64,000 nt of DNA from Streptomyces lienomycini (GTDB lineage: Bacteria > Actinomycetota > Actinomycetes > Streptomycetales > Streptomycetaceae). The translations under genes were made by a program, and so were the position numbers. Of this stretch, positions 7,164-15,447 are shown piece by piece; position 1 is the stretch's first letter; each line of letters opens with the position of its first letter. The notes under the pieces are model-generated. The model made no database searches. It was not told the origin of the DNA and worked only from the letters and a program-made list of their open reading frames with translations. The stretch covers positions 3,224,001-3,288,000 of the forward strand of contig NZ_CP116257.1 of NCBI RefSeq assembly GCF_027947595.1. The letters are read 5' to 3'.

Positions 7164-8975
7164 TCAGCTCCGGGCGGCGGTCCTGGGCCGGAGGATCTCG
7201 TCCATGGACTGCTCGCGCCACCGCTTCAGGAGCGCGTGGAAGGCGACGGCGCCGTGGGGGTAGGCGGTGGGGCCGTTCGGCCGGCCGCGCCCCTCGGCGT
7301 TGTAGTAGCCGGGGGTGCACTCGGCGTGGAACCACTCGTGGTCCGGCGCGTTCTCGGCGAGCGAGGCGATCCAGGCGTCCTCGGCCTCGGGGGACGGTTC
7401 GACGAGGCAGTCCCCGGCCTCGGCGGCCGCGACGAGTGCCGCGGCGTGCACGGCGTGTTCGTCCAGTACGTGCGTGTAGTTGACGCTGCTGGCGCTCTGC
7501 GTCCCGCCGAGCTGGATCAGGTTCGGGAAGCCGTTGCCCGTGAAGCCGTGCAGCGTGCGCGGGCCCCGCGCGGCCCACGCGTCGCGCAGCAGTGTGCCGC
7601 CCCGGCCGGTCACGGGCAGCCGCCCCGAGTGGACGCCGGAGACCCCGACGGAGAACCCGGTGGCGAAGACCAGGCAGTCCAGGGCGTACTCGGTGCCGCC
7701 GACCACGACGCCGTGCGCGGTCATCCGCTCGATGCCGTGGGTGTCGGCCGTGTCGACCAGGGTGACGTTGTCCCGGTTGAACGCGTCGAGGTACAGGTCC
7801 GAGAAGGTGGGGCGCTTGCACGCGTACCGGTACCAGGGCTTGAGCCGGTCCGCCGTGGCCGGGTCGGTGACGATCTCCTCGACACGCGCCCGGATCCCGT
7901 TCATCCTGCCGGCGTCCGCGATCTCGTAGGCCGCTTCGAACGCGGCCCGGTCGCCCGGCGGCCGGCGGAAGCTCGGCAGGAGCTTCTCCAGGAGTGCGGC
8001 CGACGCGGTCCACCCGTCCGCGACGAGGTCCTCCCCGGCGTCCTCGCCCGAGACGATGCGCAGGAAGTTGTCGCGCCGCGCGCTCGCCCAGCCGTGGTGG
8101 TCGGCGCCGACGTCCCGGGCGGTGGTGCGGCGGTTGGCGCGGACGTCGACGCTGGACGGAGTGCGCTGGAAGACGTACAGGTGCCCGGCGTCCTCGGCCA
8201 GCTTCGGCACGACCTGGACGCCGGTGGCCCCGGTGCCGACGACGCCCACGCGCTTGCCCGCGAGGCCGCTCAGACCGCCGTCCGGGGTGCCTCCCGTGTA
8301 GGCGTAGTCCCAGCGCGAGGTGTGGAAGGTGTGGCCCTCGAAGTCCTCGATGCCCGGGATGCCAGGCAGCTTCAGATCCGAGAGGGTCCCGGTGGCCGTG
8401 ACGGCGTAGGTGGCCCGGAACTCGTCGCCCCGGTCCGTCGTGACGGTCCATGCCTCGCAGGCGTCGTCCCAGGTCAGTGACGTGACCGCGGTGGAGAACA
8501 GGGCGTCCGCGTACAGGTCGCACTTCTCGGCGATGCGCACCGCGTGCCGGCGGATCTCCTCCCCGGGCGCGTACTTCCACTCCGGCACGTAACCGGTCTC
8601 GTCGAGCATCGGCAGGTACACGTGCGACTCGATGTCGCAGTGGATCCCCGGATACCGGTTCCAGTACCAGGTGCCGCCGAAGTCACCGCCCTTCTCGACG
8701 ACGCGGACACGCGCGACGCCCTGCCCGCGCAGCCGTGCCGCCGCGAGGATGCCCCCGAACCCGCCGCCGACGACCGCGACGTCCACCCGGTCCCGCACCG
8801 GCTCGCGCTCGGTGGGCCCGGCCGTGTACGGGTCGGCGGCGTAGTAGCCGAACCGGGCGTCGGCGCCGAGGTACTGCCGGACCCCGTCGGGGCGCACGCG
8901 TCGCTCCCGCTCGGCCCGGTAACGCTCCCTGAGTCCGGCGAGCGCCTCCGGTGTCAGCTCCTGTGAACGTGTCAT
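7164..8975 (-). CDS. Baeyer-Villiger-type flavin monooxygenase
   Basis: The 603-residue enzyme inserts oxygen next to a ketone to make an ester or lactone, using FAD and NADPH. The FAD-binding motif VAVVGGGFGGILAA is at about residues 66-79, the Baeyer-Villiger fingerprint FEGHTFHTSRW (FxGxxxHxxxW) at about 212-222, and the NADPH Rossmann motif VGVVGTGATGVQVV at about 244-257. Length matches cyclohexanone or phenylacetone monooxygenases. ATG 8975 is used; the frame upstream reaches into the operator. It is divergent from an SMP-30-like lipoprotein across a 22-base palindrome, so both are probably controlled together. The ketone substrate is unknown. Confidence 0.92.
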   Translation of the reverse strand: MTRSQELTPEALAGLRERYRAERERRVRPDGVRQYLGADARFGYYAADPYTAGPTEREPVRDRVDVAVVGGGFGGILAAARLRGQGVARVRVVEKGGDFGGTWYWNRYPGIHCDIESHVYLPMLDETGYVPEWKYAPGEEIRRHAVRIAEKCDLYADALFSTAVTSLTWDDACEAWTVTTDRGDEFRATYAVTATGTLSDLKLPGIPGIEDFEGHTFHTSRWDYAYTGGTPDGGLSGLAGKRVGVVGTGATGVQVVPKLAEDAGHLYVFQRTPSSVDVRANRRTTARDVGADHHGWASARRDNFLRIVSGEDAGEDLVADGWTASAALLEKLLPSFRRPPGDRAAFEAAYEIADAGRMNGIRARVEEIVTDPATADRLKPWYRYACKRPTFSDLYLDAFNRDNVTLVDTADTHGIERMTAHGVVVGGTEYALDCLVFATGFSVGVSGVHSGRLPVTGRGGTLLRDAWAARGPRTLHGFTGNGFPNLIQLGGTQSASSVNYTHVLDEHAVHAAALVAAAEAGDCLVEPSPEAEDAWIASLAENAPDHEWFHAECTPGYYNAEGRGRPNGPTAYPHGAVAFHALLKRWREQSMDEILRPRTAARS

Positions 8976-9078
8976 GTGGGGGCCCTGCTTCCTTCCGGTT
9001 CGCTGCCAGGAGGCCGTCCCGTCCATGAACAGAGCGCGCCGTCACAGGACTTGAGCAGCCATGCACTACGGTAACAAC

Positions 9079-9100
9079 AACCGGACAGCGTTGTCCGGTT
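9079..9100. promoter_or_regulatory. 22-base palindrome, putative TetR operator
   Basis: AACCGGACA-GCGT-TGTCCGGTT has perfect nine-base arms. It lies between the divergent monooxygenase and SMP-30 genes, 49 bases upstream of the latter. The TetR gene at 10190-10786 is the obvious candidate to bind it. Confidence 0.65.
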
Positions 9101-9148
9101 CGTGTGGCGGTTGCTTCCGCATACTTTCGGACAGGAAGAGTGATTCGC

Positions 9149-10174
9149 ATGCGACGACTCCCCACCCGCCCGCTGGCCGTGCTCGCCGCGATCGGGGTGC
9201 TGGCCCTCGCCGGATGCGGTACGCAGCCGGCAGGCGCCCCGGCGGACCCGGGCGGCGTCCCCGGAGCGGACCGGACCATCCGCGCGCAGCAGGTCATGCG
9301 CCTGACGCAGGTGCACGAGCAGACCGGCATGACCCTCCTGGAGGGGCCCGTCCTCGACGAGCACGGCCGGCTCCTCGTCGTGGACGTCACCGCCCCGGCC
9401 GGCGAGCCGAAGGTGCTGCGGGTGAATGTCCGGAAGAAGACGTCGGAGCAGCTCCACACCGACGACCGCGGCACCTACACCTCGGCCCAGTTCAGCCCGT
9501 ACGACGGGCGGATCTACCTGACCGACTTCTCGCACGGGGACATCGTCAGCCTGGCACCGGACGGCGGTGATCCGCGCACCTTCTTCTCCGGCGAGGTCGA
9601 CGGGGCGCCGATGAACCCGGACGACCTCGCCTTCGACCGGGAGGGCAACCTGTACGTGAGCGACTCACGCGGCATGGCCGACGGCGCGGCCCACGGCCGC
9701 GTGGTGCGCATCGACCGTACGGGGAAGGACGCCACCGTCCTGGCCGACGGCCTCGCCGCGCCGAACGGCATCTCCTTCGACGCGGACTACCGGGGGCTGT
9801 GGTTCAGCGAACTGACGCAGAACCGCATCTCCTACCTCCGCCTGGACGCCGACGGCGCCGTCTCCTCGCGCCACACCGCCGTCCGGGTCGACGGCGGCGT
9901 CGCGCAGACCGACTCCATCGCCGTGGACGCGGACGGCAACCTCTACCAGGGACTGCACGGCCGCCCCGCGATGGCGGTGTACAGCGAGAACGGTGAGCGC
10001 CTGGCGACCGTCGAGGTCCCGGCCCGCGCCGCCGACGGGCTGGAATCCGCGACCAACGTGGCCATCACGCCCGGCGGGACCCGGGCCTACATGACCGTCA
10101 GCGGACCGGACGGCGGTTACCTCTACACCTTCGACGCGCTGGCGCGGGGGGTACGGCAGTCCAACGGCGGCTGA
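9149..10174 (+). CDS. secreted SMP-30/gluconolactonase-like lipoprotein
   Basis: The 341-residue protein has a lipoprotein signal peptide with the lipobox LAGC at about residues 22-25, so it should be anchored outside the membrane. The mature part is a six-bladed beta-propeller of the SMP-30/gluconolactonase type, with motifs such as PDDLAFDREGNLYVSDS, GLAAPNGISFDADYRGLWFS and TDSIAVDADGNLYQGL that carry the metal-binding Asp/Asn residues of the family. ATG 9149 has GGAAGAG upstream. Divergent from a Baeyer-Villiger monooxygenase, so hydrolysis of a lactone product is a sensible hypothesis, although the lipoprotein is external and the oxygenase cytosolic. Confidence 0.85.
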   Translation: MRRLPTRPLAVLAAIGVLALAGCGTQPAGAPADPGGVPGADRTIRAQQVMRLTQVHEQTGMTLLEGPVLDEHGRLLVVDVTAPAGEPKVLRVNVRKKTSEQLHTDDRGTYTSAQFSPYDGRIYLTDFSHGDIVSLAPDGGDPRTFFSGEVDGAPMNPDDLAFDREGNLYVSDSRGMADGAAHGRVVRIDRTGKDATVLADGLAAPNGISFDADYRGLWFSELTQNRISYLRLDADGAVSSRHTAVRVDGGVAQTDSIAVDADGNLYQGLHGRPAMAVYSENGERLATVEVPARAADGLESATNVAITPGGTRAYMTVSGPDGGYLYTFDALARGVRQSNGG

Positions 10175-10189
10175 CGCCCGCGCCCGTCC

Positions 10190-10786
10190 TCACTCCCCGG
10201 CGGGCCGCACCGGGCCCACCTCGACGCCGAGCAGCCGCCAGGCCGCGCGCGCCCGGTGCTCCCGCTGCTCGCGGGCCGCGCCGGTCACGGCCCCGGAGAC
10301 CATGCCGACGGCGATCATCAGGTCGTCGGGTTCGGCGGCGAGCGGATGGCTTGGCGGCAGATGCCTGCGCAGGGCCGTCTCCACGCGCCGGGACAGCTCC
10401 AGGGCGTACGCGGGGACGGCGGCACGGCTGCCCGCCCCGTCGATGTGCAGCATGCTGATGAAGGCCGCCGACTCCTTCAGGTGCCAGGTCAGGACGCCGA
10501 GGACGCGTGCCAGGTCGGTGTCCTGACCGGCCGTCCGCTCGATCTGCCCGACGTTCTCCTCGAGCACCGCGCTCGCCACGGCGGCCCGGTCGGGGAAGTG
10601 CCGGTACAGCACCCCCTGGCCGACACCGGCCCGGCGTGCGATCGCCGACAGCGGCGCGTCCAGCCCCTGCTCCGCGTAGACCTCCCGGGCGGCGGCGACC
10701 AGTGCGGCCCGGTTGCGGGCGGCGGCCCTCGGGCCACCGCTCGCGGGCCGCCGGGTGTCGGTGCCGGGCACGGGTCGCTGCGTCAC
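10190..10786 (-). CDS. TetR-family transcriptional repressor
   Basis: This 198-residue protein carries a TetR helix-turn-helix at about residues 22-70 (RNRAALVAAAREVYAEQGLD, then LSAIARRAGVGQGVLYRHFP) and a helical ligand domain. GTG 10786 is the only plausible start. It converges with the SMP-30 gene, 15 bases apart, and is the nearest regulator to the divergent monooxygenase/SMP-30 promoter with its 22-base palindrome, which makes it the likely repressor. No palindrome was seen upstream of its own start. The ligand may be the ketone or lactone metabolised by its neighbours; that is inference. Confidence 0.88.
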   Translation of the reverse strand: MTQRPVPGTDTRRPASGGPRAAARNRAALVAAAREVYAEQGLDAPLSAIARRAGVGQGVLYRHFPDRAAVASAVLEENVGQIERTAGQDTDLARVLGVLTWHLKESAAFISMLHIDGAGSRAAVPAYALELSRRVETALRRHLPPSHPLAAEPDDLMIAVGMVSGAVTGAAREQREHRARAAWRLLGVEVGPVRPAGE

Positions 10787-10945
10787 CCCGAGAGGGTATC
10801 GGGTCGCCCCGGCCGCCCCCGGCGGCGGAAACGACCGGTCGGCCGCCCGGTCCGGCGCGGGTGCGCCGGTCCGGGCGGCCGAGTCCGGTCAGCGGCGGCC
10901 GAGCGGCTCACCGACGGCCGAGCGGCCCGGTGGGGCCGCGACGGC

Positions 10946-11341
10946 TCAGTGGTGGCCGTGCGGCCGCAGCCACTGCGGTCGGTGTCCGGTCGGGCGACGG
11001 GGTCCGGCCGGCTCGTCCGCGCTGCTGCCGGGACGGCCCTCGAGGCGGTCGTTCAGCGCGTCACGCTCGGCGGAGGCCCGCTCGGCGGTTGCCCGTTCCC
11101 TGCGCCGCTTCTTGCCGCGGTGGCGAGCCAGCACGGTCCCGGCCAGGAGCATCCACATGCCCAGGCCGAAGATCAGTGTCAGGGCGATACCGCCGAGGAA
11201 CGCCCCGAGCGTGCTGATCGTGAATGGCTCGCTCCCCAGCAGGGTCACGGTGTAGTCCGGACCGCCGGACAGGTTGTACGCGATCAACAGGCCTGCGAAG
11301 GCGGCGGCGCCCGCCATGAGCAGGAGACCCAGCACCAGCAT
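10946..11341 (-). CDS. small two-helix membrane protein (LapA-like)
   Basis: The 131-residue protein has two transmembrane helices, at about residues 2-22 (MLVLGLLLMAGAAAFAGLL) and 44-66 (GAFLGGIALTLIFGLGMWML), followed by a very basic cytoplasmic helix (RHRGKKRRRERATAERASAE) and a Pro/His-rich tail ending in HGHH. The layout resembles the LapA/DUF1049 family of small envelope proteins. ATG 11341 has a GAGGTGA ribosome binding site; GTG 11350 is an in-frame alternative. No operon partner. Confidence 0.75.
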   Translation of the reverse strand: MLVLGLLLMAGAAAFAGLLIAYNLSGGPDYTVTLLGSEPFTISTLGAFLGGIALTLIFGLGMWMLLAGTVLARHRGKKRRRERATAERASAERDALNDRLEGRPGSSADEPAGPRRPTGHRPQWLRPHGHH

Positions 11342-11543
11342 GTTTCTCACCTCGTCGCACGTGGATGTCGTCCATCCGGGTCACCATGAGGAATCAGGCA
11401 AAACGCATGAATCGGGCTTGGTGGTGCGGGCGGGCGAAAGTCCGGTCCGCGCCGGGTACGGGAGGGCGGGACGCGGGTGAGGTGCGGTGGCGACCTACGC
11501 TGGCGGCCAGCACCTCACACCCCCCGGAGAAGGAGACCAACCC

Positions 11544-12176
11544 GTGGATCTGCGAGCGGCCCTCGCCGCCCACCGCCTTGTCGCCATCGTGCGCGGAGAC
11601 GACGCCGACGCCGCGCTGCGCACCGTACTGACCCTGGTCGAGGAGGGCCTGGAGCTCATAGAGGTGTCGCTGACCGGCAAGGACGCCCTTCGGGTCATCG
11701 AACGGGCCAGGGCGGCCCTCGGCCCCGGACGGCCCCTGGGCGCCGGAACGGTCCTCACCGCCGACGACGCCCTCGCCGCCCACCGCGCGGGCGCCGACTT
11801 CGCCGTCACCCCCGGCCTGGGGGAGGGCGTCACGACGGCCCGCGCGTGCGGCATGCCCGTACTGGCCGGGGTCATGACACCCACCGACATCATCGCGGCC
11901 CGCGCCCTCGGCGCCACCGCGTTGAAGATCTTCCCGGCGGCCCAGGCGGGCGGACCGGCCTACGTCAAGGCCCTGCGCGGCCCCTTCCCGCACGACCCCC
12001 TCGTGCCCGTCGGAGGCGTCGACGAGGCGGCGGCCCGCGCCCATCTGGCGGCGGGTGCCACGGCGGTCGGGGTCGGTTCCCCACTGATCGGCGACGCCGC
12101 GGACGGAGGCAGCCTCGACGACCTCCGCGTCCGCGCCCGCGCCTTCCGCGCCGCGGTGCGGGAGGCCCGGCCGTGA
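11544..12176 (+). CDS. eda: 2-keto-3-deoxy-6-phosphogluconate aldolase
   Basis: The 210-residue class I aldolase splits 2-keto-3-deoxy-6-phosphogluconate into pyruvate and glyceraldehyde 3-phosphate. Visible family features are LVAIVRGDDAD near the start, the strand with EVSLTGKDALRVI, LGAGTVLTADDALAA, and the Schiff-base lysine in ATALKIFPAAQAGG. GTG 11544 is chosen because AAGGAG lies 8 bases upstream; the ATG at 11487 has no such site. It overlaps the KDG kinase by four bases (GTGA), forming a two-gene unit that takes 2-keto-3-deoxygluconate through phosphorylation and cleavage. Confidence 0.92.
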   Translation: MDLRAALAAHRLVAIVRGDDADAALRTVLTLVEEGLELIEVSLTGKDALRVIERARAALGPGRPLGAGTVLTADDALAAHRAGADFAVTPGLGEGVTTARACGMPVLAGVMTPTDIIAARALGATALKIFPAAQAGGPAYVKALRGPFPHDPLVPVGGVDEAAARAHLAAGATAVGVGSPLIGDAADGGSLDDLRVRARAFRAAVREARP

Positions 12177-13261
12177 CCCGGGCGACCGGCACCGCACCGT
12201 CCCGCGCCTCGGGCACCGGCACCGGGCCGTCCCGCGCCTCGGGCACCGGCATCCGCGCGGTGGGAGAAGAAGCGAGCGGCGCGAGCCCCTGGCGGCCGCC
12301 GCGGGGACCCGTGGTGTGCCTCGGCGAGACCATGGCGGCCGTGGCCCCGGCCCCGCCCCACTCGCTGGACGGCACCGAGTCCCTCGGCCTGTCGGTCGCG
12401 GGCGCCGAGTCGAACGTGGCCATGTACCTCGCCGACCTGGGCCTGTCCGTCTCCTGGCTGTCGGCGGTCGGTGACGACGCCCTCGGCCGACGGGTGCGGG
12501 CGACCGTCGCGCGGGCGGGCGTGGACGTCTCGGGTGTGCGGACCGACCCTGCACGGCCGACCGGCCTGCTCCTGAAGGACCCGGGCGCCGCGGGGACCCG
12601 CGTGCACTACTACCGGACGGGCTCGGCGGCCTCGGCCCTCGGCCCCGGCCTCCTGGACGACGAACGGCTCGGCGACGCCGCCCTCGTCCATCTGACCGGG
12701 GTGACGCCCGCCCTGTCCCCGTCCTGCCGGGCCCTGGTGGAAGCGGTCCTGCGCACCCCGCGGGAGCGGCGGACCCACGCCGTCAGCTTCGACGTCAACC
12801 ACCGGCCCGCGCTGTGGCCGCCGGGCACGGCCGCCCCGGTGCTCCGGGACCTGGCCGACCTCGCCGACATCGCCTTCGTCGGCCTGGACGAGGCACAGGA
12901 CCTGTGGGGGGCGGACCTGACCGGCACGGACGTCCGCCGCCTGCTGAGCGGCCCGCGGATCCTCGTCGTGAAGGACGGCGGGCGGGGCGCCACCGCGTTC
13001 ACCGCGCGCGGCGCGTGCACGGTGCCCGCCCTGCGCACGGAGGTGGTGGAGCCGGTCGGCGCGGGGGACGCGTTCGCCGCCGGATTCCTCGCCGGACTGT
13101 CGAGGGGCACGGACCTCACCCGCGCCCTGCGCCTCGGCCACATCACGGCCGCCTCCGCGCTGAAGGTCGTCGGGGACCACGGCCCGCTGCCGGACGAGGA
13201 CACGATCGCCGCCCTGCTGGCCCGCGCCGACCAGGACTGGAGTACGCCCGTCGGCACCTGA
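12173..13261 (+). CDS. kdgK: 2-keto-3-deoxygluconate kinase (PfkB family)
   Basis: The 362-residue protein is a PfkB-family sugar kinase. The core begins at about residue 46 with VVCLGETMAAVAP; the substrate-side glycine motif SVAGAESNVAMYLADLG follows, and the C-terminal signature VEPVGAGDAFAAGFLAGL carries the catalytic Asp. The start GTG overlaps the aldolase stop and has GGAGG upstream. About 45 residues precede the domain and include two 10-residue repeats (SRASGTGTGP, SRASGTGIRA) encoded by a 25-base direct repeat, so an internal start is possible. With the aldolase it forms the KDG branch of sugar-acid breakdown. Confidence 0.9.
   Translation: MTRATGTAPSRASGTGTGPSRASGTGIRAVGEEASGASPWRPPRGPVVCLGETMAAVAPAPPHSLDGTESLGLSVAGAESNVAMYLADLGLSVSWLSAVGDDALGRRVRATVARAGVDVSGVRTDPARPTGLLLKDPGAAGTRVHYYRTGSAASALGPGLLDDERLGDAALVHLTGVTPALSPSCRALVEAVLRTPRERRTHAVSFDVNHRPALWPPGTAAPVLRDLADLADIAFVGLDEAQDLWGADLTGTDVRRLLSGPRILVVKDGGRGATAFTARGACTVPALRTEVVEPVGAGDAFAAGFLAGLSRGTDLTRALRLGHITAASALKVVGDHGPLPDEDTIAALLARADQDWSTPVGT
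12197..12251. repeat. tandem 25-base direct repeat in the KDG kinase N-terminus
   Basis: Bases 12197-12221 are repeated exactly at 12227-12251, a 30-base period that keeps the frame and duplicates ten residues of a low-complexity extension. Confidence 0.8.
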
Positions 13262-13301
13262 CGCGCGACGCCCCCGGCGCCCGCTGGTGCCCGGGGTGGG
13301 A

Positions 13302-13739
13302 TCAGCGGGTGCCGCGCGTCGCTCCGTCGACGACGAACCCGATCCCGATGCCCAGCATCCAGGTGTCCTTCGCCAGGGCCGTGCCCTCCTGCGTCGGGCG
13401 CAGGCTGCCCTCCTCGCGCATCCCGGGCGTACGGAGGTACAGACCGACCAGCCCGGCCGAGAACGCCGTCAGGCCGATGCCCGCCACGGCCGTGGGCACC
13501 ACCGGCAGGAGCAGGGCGGCACCCAGCGTGATCTCACCGGCCGAGAGCAGCCGGACGAACGTCGACGGCCGCAGCCTGCCGAGGAACGGGTAGGTGTTCT
13601 TCGCCATCCCGTGCATCATGGCGGCGGCCTGTTCGTCGGCCCCGCGCTTGGCCAGACCGGAGTTGAGGATGAAGGCTCCGGTGGCCAGCCGCGGGGCGAC
13701 GTGCCGGAGTTCGACGGGCAGACGATGACGCAGACGCAT
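13302..13739 (-). CDS. DoxX-like membrane protein
   Basis: The 145-residue protein is a DoxX-family membrane protein with about four helices. Helical stretches include the segment around LATGAFILNSGLAK, EITLGAALLLPVVPTAVAGI and GLTAFSAGLVGLYL, and TWMLGIGIGFVVDGA at the C-terminus. Family members are linked to quinone and oxidative-stress functions, though this one could be simply an uncharacterised membrane protein. It converges on the KDG kinase and is divergent from the quinone oxidoreductase, which gives a weak functional hint. Confidence 0.75.
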   Translation of the reverse strand: MRLRHRLPVELRHVAPRLATGAFILNSGLAKRGADEQAAAMMHGMAKNTYPFLGRLRPSTFVRLLSAGEITLGAALLLPVVPTAVAGIGLTAFSAGLVGLYLRTPGMREEGSLRPTQEGTALAKDTWMLGIGIGFVVDGATRGTR

Positions 13740-13882
13740 GGGGACTCCCGGCGGTGCTTCCTGGGTCTCGCGGCTCAGCGTAGGCCGCCCCGGCGTGCCT
13801 CGCAGCGCGGGCCGCTCCCGTCACGCCGTTCCGCGCGGCCACCTGCGTCGCCGAGCCGGCGGCCTCCTCGTAGCATGAGGCC

Positions 13883-14884
13883 ATGAACGGCACAGTCCCC
13901 GACACGATGCGGGCGGCGTACATCGACGCCGTCGGACCGGCCGAGGCCGTCCGGTACGGGGAACTGCCGGTGCCGCCCGTGGGACCCACGGACGTCCTCG
14001 TGCGGGTGGCGGCCGTCGCCGCCGACCCCGTGGACACCTTCGTACGTTCCGGTGCGTACGCCACACCGCTGCCGCTGCCCTTCGTCGTCGGCCGTGACCT
14101 GGTGGGCGAGATCGCCGCGGCCGGGCCCGGCGCCGCCGGCTTCACCGTCGGGCAGCGGGTGTGGTGCAACAGCCTCGGGCACGCCGGCCGGCAGGGCTCC
14201 TTCGCCCAGTACGCGACCGTCCCGGCCGAACGCCTCTACCCGGTGCCGCCCGGCGTCGACGAGGAGCACCTCGTGGCAGCCGCCCACCCGGCCGCCTCCG
14301 CCTGGCTCGCACTGTTGCGGCACGGGCGGCTCGGAGCGGGGGAGACCGTGTACGTCGGGGGCGGCGCCGGGAACGTGGGCGGCGCCGCCGTGGCCCTGGC
14401 CTCCCGCGCCGGGGCCCGGGTGGTCGCCACGGCGCGCGCCGAGGACGCCCGGGCGGTGCGGGAGCTGGGCGCCGCCGAGGTCCTCGACCACCACGCGCCC
14501 GACCTCGGCGAGCGCGTACGCCGGGCCGCGCCCGACGGCTACGACGTGCACCTGGACACGTCCGGCCACGGGGTGCTCGCCGACGCGGTGGACTCACTGG
14601 CGCGGGGCGGGCGGCTGGTCGCGATGGTGGGCCTGGGCACCGGGCCCGCCGCACTGCCGGTGAGCCGGCTCTACACCCGGGACGCGAGCATCGTGGGGTT
14701 CGCCATCAGCAACGCCACGACCACCGACCTCGCCGAGGCGGCGCGGGGCGTCGCGGGCGTCCTCACCGGCACTCCCTGGCGTCCTCGCATCGCCGACCGG
14801 CTGCCCCTGTCGAGGACGGCCGAGGCCCACCGCAGACTGGAGGCCGGGAAGGTGCGGGGGCGTCTGGTCCTCACGCCCTCTTGA
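13883..14884 (+). CDS. NADPH:quinone oxidoreductase-like MDR enzyme
   Basis: The 333-residue protein is a zinc-independent medium-chain dehydrogenase/reductase. It has a GroES-like N-terminal domain (LPFVVGRDLVGEIAAAGPGA) and a Rossmann domain with VYVGGGAGNVGGAAVALASR at about residues 156-175 that binds NADPH. The GHE zinc ligands of alcohol dehydrogenases are missing (GRD in their place). It should reduce quinones or enones in the cytosol. ATG 13883 lies 13 bases after an ATG in another frame, and no strong ribosome binding site was seen. Neighbour of a DoxX protein. Confidence 0.85.
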   Translation: MNGTVPDTMRAAYIDAVGPAEAVRYGELPVPPVGPTDVLVRVAAVAADPVDTFVRSGAYATPLPLPFVVGRDLVGEIAAAGPGAAGFTVGQRVWCNSLGHAGRQGSFAQYATVPAERLYPVPPGVDEEHLVAAAHPAASAWLALLRHGRLGAGETVYVGGGAGNVGGAAVALASRAGARVVATARAEDARAVRELGAAEVLDHHAPDLGERVRRAAPDGYDVHLDTSGHGVLADAVDSLARGGRLVAMVGLGTGPAALPVSRLYTRDASIVGFAISNATTTDLAEAARGVAGVLTGTPWRPRIADRLPLSRTAEAHRRLEAGKVRGRLVLTPS

Positions 14885-14963
14885 TCGTCTTTCCGACCGG
14901 GCGGCGGCGGTCCATGATGGACGTGTTCCGACAATCCCGTCACCAGCGTGTGGGGGCCCAGAC

Positions 14964-15428
14964 ATGCGCCGTGAAGACCTGCCGGCACCGGAGTCCGGAC
15001 TGCTGCTCACCCACTTCCTCACCGTGGCCGACGTGCCGCGCTCGCGTGCCTTCTACTCCGAGGTGCTCGGCGGCGAGGTCGTGCTCGCGGAGAACCCGTG
15101 CATCGTCAAGCTCGCGAACAGCTGGCTCATCATGAACCCGGGCGGCGGACCGACGCCCGACAAACCCGACGTCACCCTGCGTCCGCCGGAGGACCCCGGG
15201 ACGGCGACGAGCTTCCTCAACATCCGGGTGGCCGACATCGAGCGCTGCCACCGCGAGTGGAGCGCGCTCGGCGCCGAGTTCCTCACCCCGCCGATCGACC
15301 GCAAGGCCGAACTGCGGTGCTACCTGCGCGACCCGGACGGCTACCTCATCGAGGTCGGCCAGGCCACCGGGCTGCTGCAAGGCATCCTCGCCGATCCGCC
15401 CGCGGGCCCGGGCCGGGACCCGGGCTGA
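14964..15428 (+). CDS. glyoxalase/bleomycin-resistance (VOC) protein
   Basis: The 154-residue protein has one complete vicinal-oxygen-chelate fold: FLTVADVPRSRAFYSEVLGG at about residues 18-37 and the second half FLNIRVADIERCHREWSALG, ending with the family motif YLRDPDGYLIEVGQ containing the conserved Glu metal ligand. Members bind small molecules or act as metal-dependent dioxygenases, lyases or resistance proteins; the substrate cannot be told. ATG 14964 was chosen. It is convergent with the thioesterase, 19 bases apart. Confidence 0.82.
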   Translation: MRREDLPAPESGLLLTHFLTVADVPRSRAFYSEVLGGEVVLAENPCIVKLANSWLIMNPGGGPTPDKPDVTLRPPEDPGTATSFLNIRVADIERCHREWSALGAEFLTPPIDRKAELRCYLRDPDGYLIEVGQATGLLQGILADPPAGPGRDPG

Positions 15429-15447
15429 CGCGTCGGGGCGGCCCCGC

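Noticed and set aside
12197..12251. CRISPR-like direct repeats
   Set aside because: Only two units, five bases apart, inside a coding sequence and with a 30-base period in frame; no cas genes.
15429..15447. Terminator between the VOC and thioesterase genes
   Set aside because: The 19-base gap has no symmetrical stem; read-through between the convergent genes cannot be excluded.
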